This document shows positions 36,554 through 39,118 of a DNA stretch of 39,118 nucleotides, in pieces (position 1 is the stretch's first letter; each line of letters begins with the position of its first letter). The position numbers were made by a program, and so were the translations under genes. Origin of the DNA: Pseudoflavonifractor capillosus (GTDB lineage: Bacteria > Bacillota > Clostridia > Oscillospirales > Oscillospiraceae). The DNA lies in the NCBI RefSeq assembly GCF_016899775.1, contig NZ_JACJJE010000029.1, positions 1-39,118 on the forward strand, written 5' to 3'. The notes beneath the pieces were generated by a model, which saw nothing but the letters and a program-made list of their open reading frames with translations, made no database searches and was not told the origin of the DNA.

Positions 36554-39118
36554 TCAGTTGTAGTTAGGGGTGAAGAGGGTGGTCTCATCACCGCAAACCA
36601 GCATGTACTGCTGGCCCTGGGTCAGACCTTCCAGCTTCATGAAGCCCCAATCCTTACCCTCGGCCACCTCAATGGTGTAGGTGCCCAGATCAACAGTGGT
36701 GCCGCCGTTGACCATGTACAGGGTAACATTGTACTCGGTAGCGCTAGTAACAGCCTTCTCGGTGGTAACCTTGATGCCGTAGTCGCCGGACTGAGCCTTT
36801 ACATAATCCAGAGTCGCCAAACCACTGTTGTTAGTGGTGTTGTCACCCGGATCATAGCCGCGGTCATTGGCGGTGCAGTTCAGGATGATGGTGGTAGCCA
36901 CGCCGTCCTCCAGGATCGCGCTCACATCGCCGATGAAGTTCCGGTTCAGATCGTCGATGGCGTCCTCGAGGCCCTTGTAGCCCTCGTAGCTGTCATCCAC
37001 ATCGTCGAACGGGTTGCCCTTTCCGTCGGCGTTGGCCAGAACGACCTTCACGTCAGGGGACACGGAGAAGCCGGTCTTGTCATTGAGAATTACCCACAGA
37101 GAACCGTTCTCATACTTCAGGCTCATCTTATCGGTATCAGCAAAAGCCTGCTGGTAGAGGACCAGATCCTCAGCATCCACGGCAGTCTCCACCTGATCGA
37201 TTTCATCGATATAGCCGTCCGTATAAGTGGTATCCGTCAGCTTGCTGTCCAGAAGTTCAGCACTCTTCACAGTACCGTCGGCATAGAAGGTGACCTTGTA
37301 CCAGTGGCCCTGCTCCATGGAGTTCTTGCTGTTGGTGCCGATCACATCCAGGCTGTCGTCCACATAGGAGATCTCAGTCAGCTTGCCGTCGATGACCACC
37401 TCACGGGTCCAGGTGTACTCGTCGTTGGCCTTGTCGTAGCTCTCCTGAGAGACGTTGCTGCTGGTGACATAGGCGAAGTCAGAGGAGACACCCTGGTCCT
37501 CACCGATGACGACCACGCCGAGAGCCCAGCCCTCGTCGTCCCACACGGTGTAGATCTCAGCAGTGGGGATGTACTCTGCGGTCTTATTAGAGTCAGCAGT
37601 GTTGAAGTTGACATCCTTGACCTCAATATCGGTGTTCTTAACGCCAGTGGTAACGTTATCTACCTCACCAATAACGCTGGTGAGCTTCTCATCCTTATCC
37701 TTAATGTTCTCCAGAGATACATTCAGGTAGACGGTATCGTCGTTGCCATAGACATACCTGCTAGAATCGGACTTCAAGGAGATGCTCTTCTGATTGATGT
37801 TCTTAGAGTTTCCGGTGCCCAGATCCCAAGCATACTGGTCCTTGGTATCCTTCAGAGTGTACACACCGTCGTTGCTCACGGTGTAAGTATACCAGTGGTT
37901 GACAATGGCATTGCTGGAAGAAGTGTTCTTGCCATCCCAGGTCAGATTGCTCTCCCCCAGAGGATCACTCTTCTTGGTGTTGACCTCAATGACCTCCATG
38001 GTGCCGTCCAGGAAGATGGCGTTGGCGTCCACATTCCGGTTGGTCAGGTTGCTGTAGTTCTCGTCCACGCCGGTGATGAACACATAGTTCTTAGCGGGGT
38101 CCACTTCCTCGACACCGATCACATAACCATAGTTGTCCAGATACACATTGTAAGTGGAGTCCTTCAGGTTAATGGTCTTGATGCCAGTGTAGTCGCTATT
38201 CAGAGTGTCGCCGTCATAAGAGGCAGAGTCAGAATAGTTGTACTTGGTCCCGTCCACAGTCAGGTTGCCATCGTAGCCGTTCTTAAAGGCAGTGATCTCG
38301 GTATCGCTGATGGTGTCAGGCAGTTCCAGAGACTGGATGGCGCCGTCGGCCACGGTGACCAGATAGATGTCGCCGTCCACGATGTCCTCAACATCGAAGT
38401 CATCATTGGTGACGGTCAGGGTCTCATCCGACTTGCCGGGAGCCTTGACAAACTCGTCCTTGCCGGCGTCGTCGATGCCCCAGATATCGAAGTCGACCTC
38501 TTCGGTCCGATCATCATAGTCCCCGTCGGCTTTGGCCAGATAGGTATTGATGATGGCGATGGTGACTTCCTTATCGTTGGTGTCTACATACACTTCAGTC
38601 AGCACGCCGTTGCCGGTCTCACCCACAACGTCGGTGTTGCCGCGGACCAGGTTGCCCTCAGTGAAGTATGCAGCGTCCAGGATGTCCCGGTTGTCCTCAA
38701 TCGCATCGATACCATCCACATAGATGTCGAATCCATATTCCTCGATGGTGGACTTGCCCAGCAGATCATACAGATCGCGGCCGGTGATTTCGGTGGTGTA
38801 GGACTGCTTCAGCAGTTCCTTCTTGGCATAGGTGCCGATCTCGGAACCGTCATACTCCCAGTAGCGGGCGGGACGGCCGAACACATCGGTAGCCTCGTCG
38901 TTCAGCTTCAGGTCGCCCATGTACAGCTGCTCGCCCAGCTCCACGACGTAGCGGTTGGCGTCGGTGGTGTTGCTGGTGGACTTGACGTCGTCGATGGCGT
39001 CAGCGTAGTCCTGGTTGCTGGTGATGTAGCTGTAGGAGACGTTGTTGTTGATGGTCACGTCACCAATGGTCCAGCTGCCGTCAGTGGAAGCCTCCACAGT
39101 GCCGGACTTCAGGGTGTT
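36554..39118 (-). CDS. Large SLH-type surface protein, copy 2 (5' end beyond window)
   Basis: Partial gene: 854 codons are visible on the minus strand and the frame stays open through the last base of the window. The first visible residues (NTLKSGTVEASTDGSWTIGD) match the point in copy 1 (26174-29533) just after the third SLH segment, so the signal peptide and SLH domains presumably lie beyond 39118. The body resembles copy 1 throughout (LGEQLYMGDLKLND, VFGRPARYWEYDG, YDLLGKSTI, GNGVLTEVYVDT, IFLDGTMEVIEVN, VTTGVKN). Similarity is high near the window edge and falls towards the C-terminus, which is clearly different. It is acidic, beta-rich and free of obvious catalytic motifs, consistent with an S-layer protein variant. 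Confidence 0.85.
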   Translation of the reverse strand, partial: NTLKSGTVEASTDGSWTIGDVTINNNVSYSYITSNQDYADAIDDVKSTSNTTDANRYVVELGEQLYMGDLKLNDEATDVFGRPARYWEYDGSEIGTYAKKELLKQSYTTEITGRDLYDLLGKSTIEEYGFDIYVDGIDAIEDNRDILDAAYFTEGNLVRGNTDVVGETGNGVLTEVYVDTNDKEVTIAIINTYLAKADGDYDDRTEEVDFDIWGIDDAGKDEFVKAPGKSDETLTVTNDDFDVEDIVDGDIYLVTVADGAIQSLELPDTISDTEITAFKNGYDGNLTVDGTKYNYSDSASYDGDTLNSDYTGIKTINLKDSTYNVYLDNYGYVIGVEEVDPAKNYVFITGVDENYSNLTNRNVDANAIFLDGTMEVIEVNTKKSDPLGESNLTWDGKNTSSSNAIVNHWYTYTVSNDGVYTLKDTKDQYAWDLGTGNSKNINQKSISLKSDSSRYVYGNDDTVYLNVSLENIKDKDEKLTSVIGEVDNVTTGVKNTDIEVKDVNFNTADSNKTAEYIPTAEIYTVWDDEGWALGVVVIGEDQGVSSDFAYVTSSNVSQESYDKANDEYTWTREVVIDGKLTEISYVDDSLDVIGTNSKNSMEQGHWYKVTFYADGTVKSAELLDSKLTDTTYTDGYIDEIDQVETAVDAEDLVLYQQAFADTDKMSLKYENGSLWVILNDKTGFSVSPDVKVVLANADGKGNPFDDVDDSYEGYKGLEDAIDDLNRNFIGDVSAILEDGVATTIILNCTANDRGYDPGDNTTNNSGLATLDYVKAQSGDYGIKVTTEKAVTSATEYNVTLYMVNGGTTVDLGTYTIEVAEGKDWGFMKLEGLTQGQQYMLVCGDETTLFTPNYN

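Overview
This is a GC-rich stretch of a Bacillota chromosome. It most resembles the Oscillospiraceae group of gut anaerobes (Flavonifractor, Pseudoflavonifractor, Intestinimonas, Lawsonibacter and relatives). That placement is inferred from S-layer (SLH) proteins, a ferredoxin-type split glutamate synthase, an Rnf-type locus, strong AGGAGG ribosome binding sites and many small palindromic intergenic repeats. I see no tRNA, rRNA, CRISPR array, transposase or integrase.

Layout. 1-523: a 37-residue reading frame bracketed by terminator hairpins. 524-886 (-): an XRE regulator. 1022-4882: a MerR-type promoter (19-bp spacer with dyad) followed by a three-gene MacAB-like ABC efflux operon. 5011-6870: a secreted SLH protein. 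7159-10572: a near-consensus promoter driving a three-gene split glutamate synthase-like enzyme (amidotransferase, Fe-S/FMN synthase core, GXGXG subunit). 10606-11710 (-): an ElaA-type acetyltransferase and a TRIC-type channel. 11798-12484 (-): a FadR-type regulator, divergent from ilvD (13126-14787), whose promoter is followed by a palindrome.

15324-24758 is a nitrogen-scavenging locus. A sodium:solute symporter, a histidine kinase and an NtrC-class sigma-54 activator overlap by 4 nt each. They are followed by two tandem 14-bp dyads, a textbook -24/-12 promoter, and pxpA, an NRAMP-like transporter, pxpB, pxpC and a DUF1445 (YcsI) protein. The reading is that the kinase and activator switch on ATP-dependent 5-oxoprolinase, which makes glutamate from pyroglutamate. 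The DUF1445 protein may feed it from D-glutamate.

24759-39118 is flanked by a duplicated module: a small phage-tail-fibre-like protein converging on a large SLH protein (25604-29533 and 35998 to the window end). Between the copies, all on the minus strand, lie a RluD-type pseudouridine synthase with a small membrane protein and XRE regulator, and a reduced Rnf cluster: rnfC, an in-frame rnfD-rnfG fusion and one rnfA-type gene. No rnfB or second rnfA/E gene is visible.

The long intergenic spaces are filled with repeats: about 14 copies of a GTAGGG-headed palindrome, a triple-hairpin module present twice, a MITE-like element and a composite double hairpin. The most interesting points are the sigma-54-controlled 5-oxoprolinase locus, the reduced Rnf with its D-G fusion, the duplicated tail-fibre/S-layer module, and the MerR-type promoter with no MerR gene nearby.
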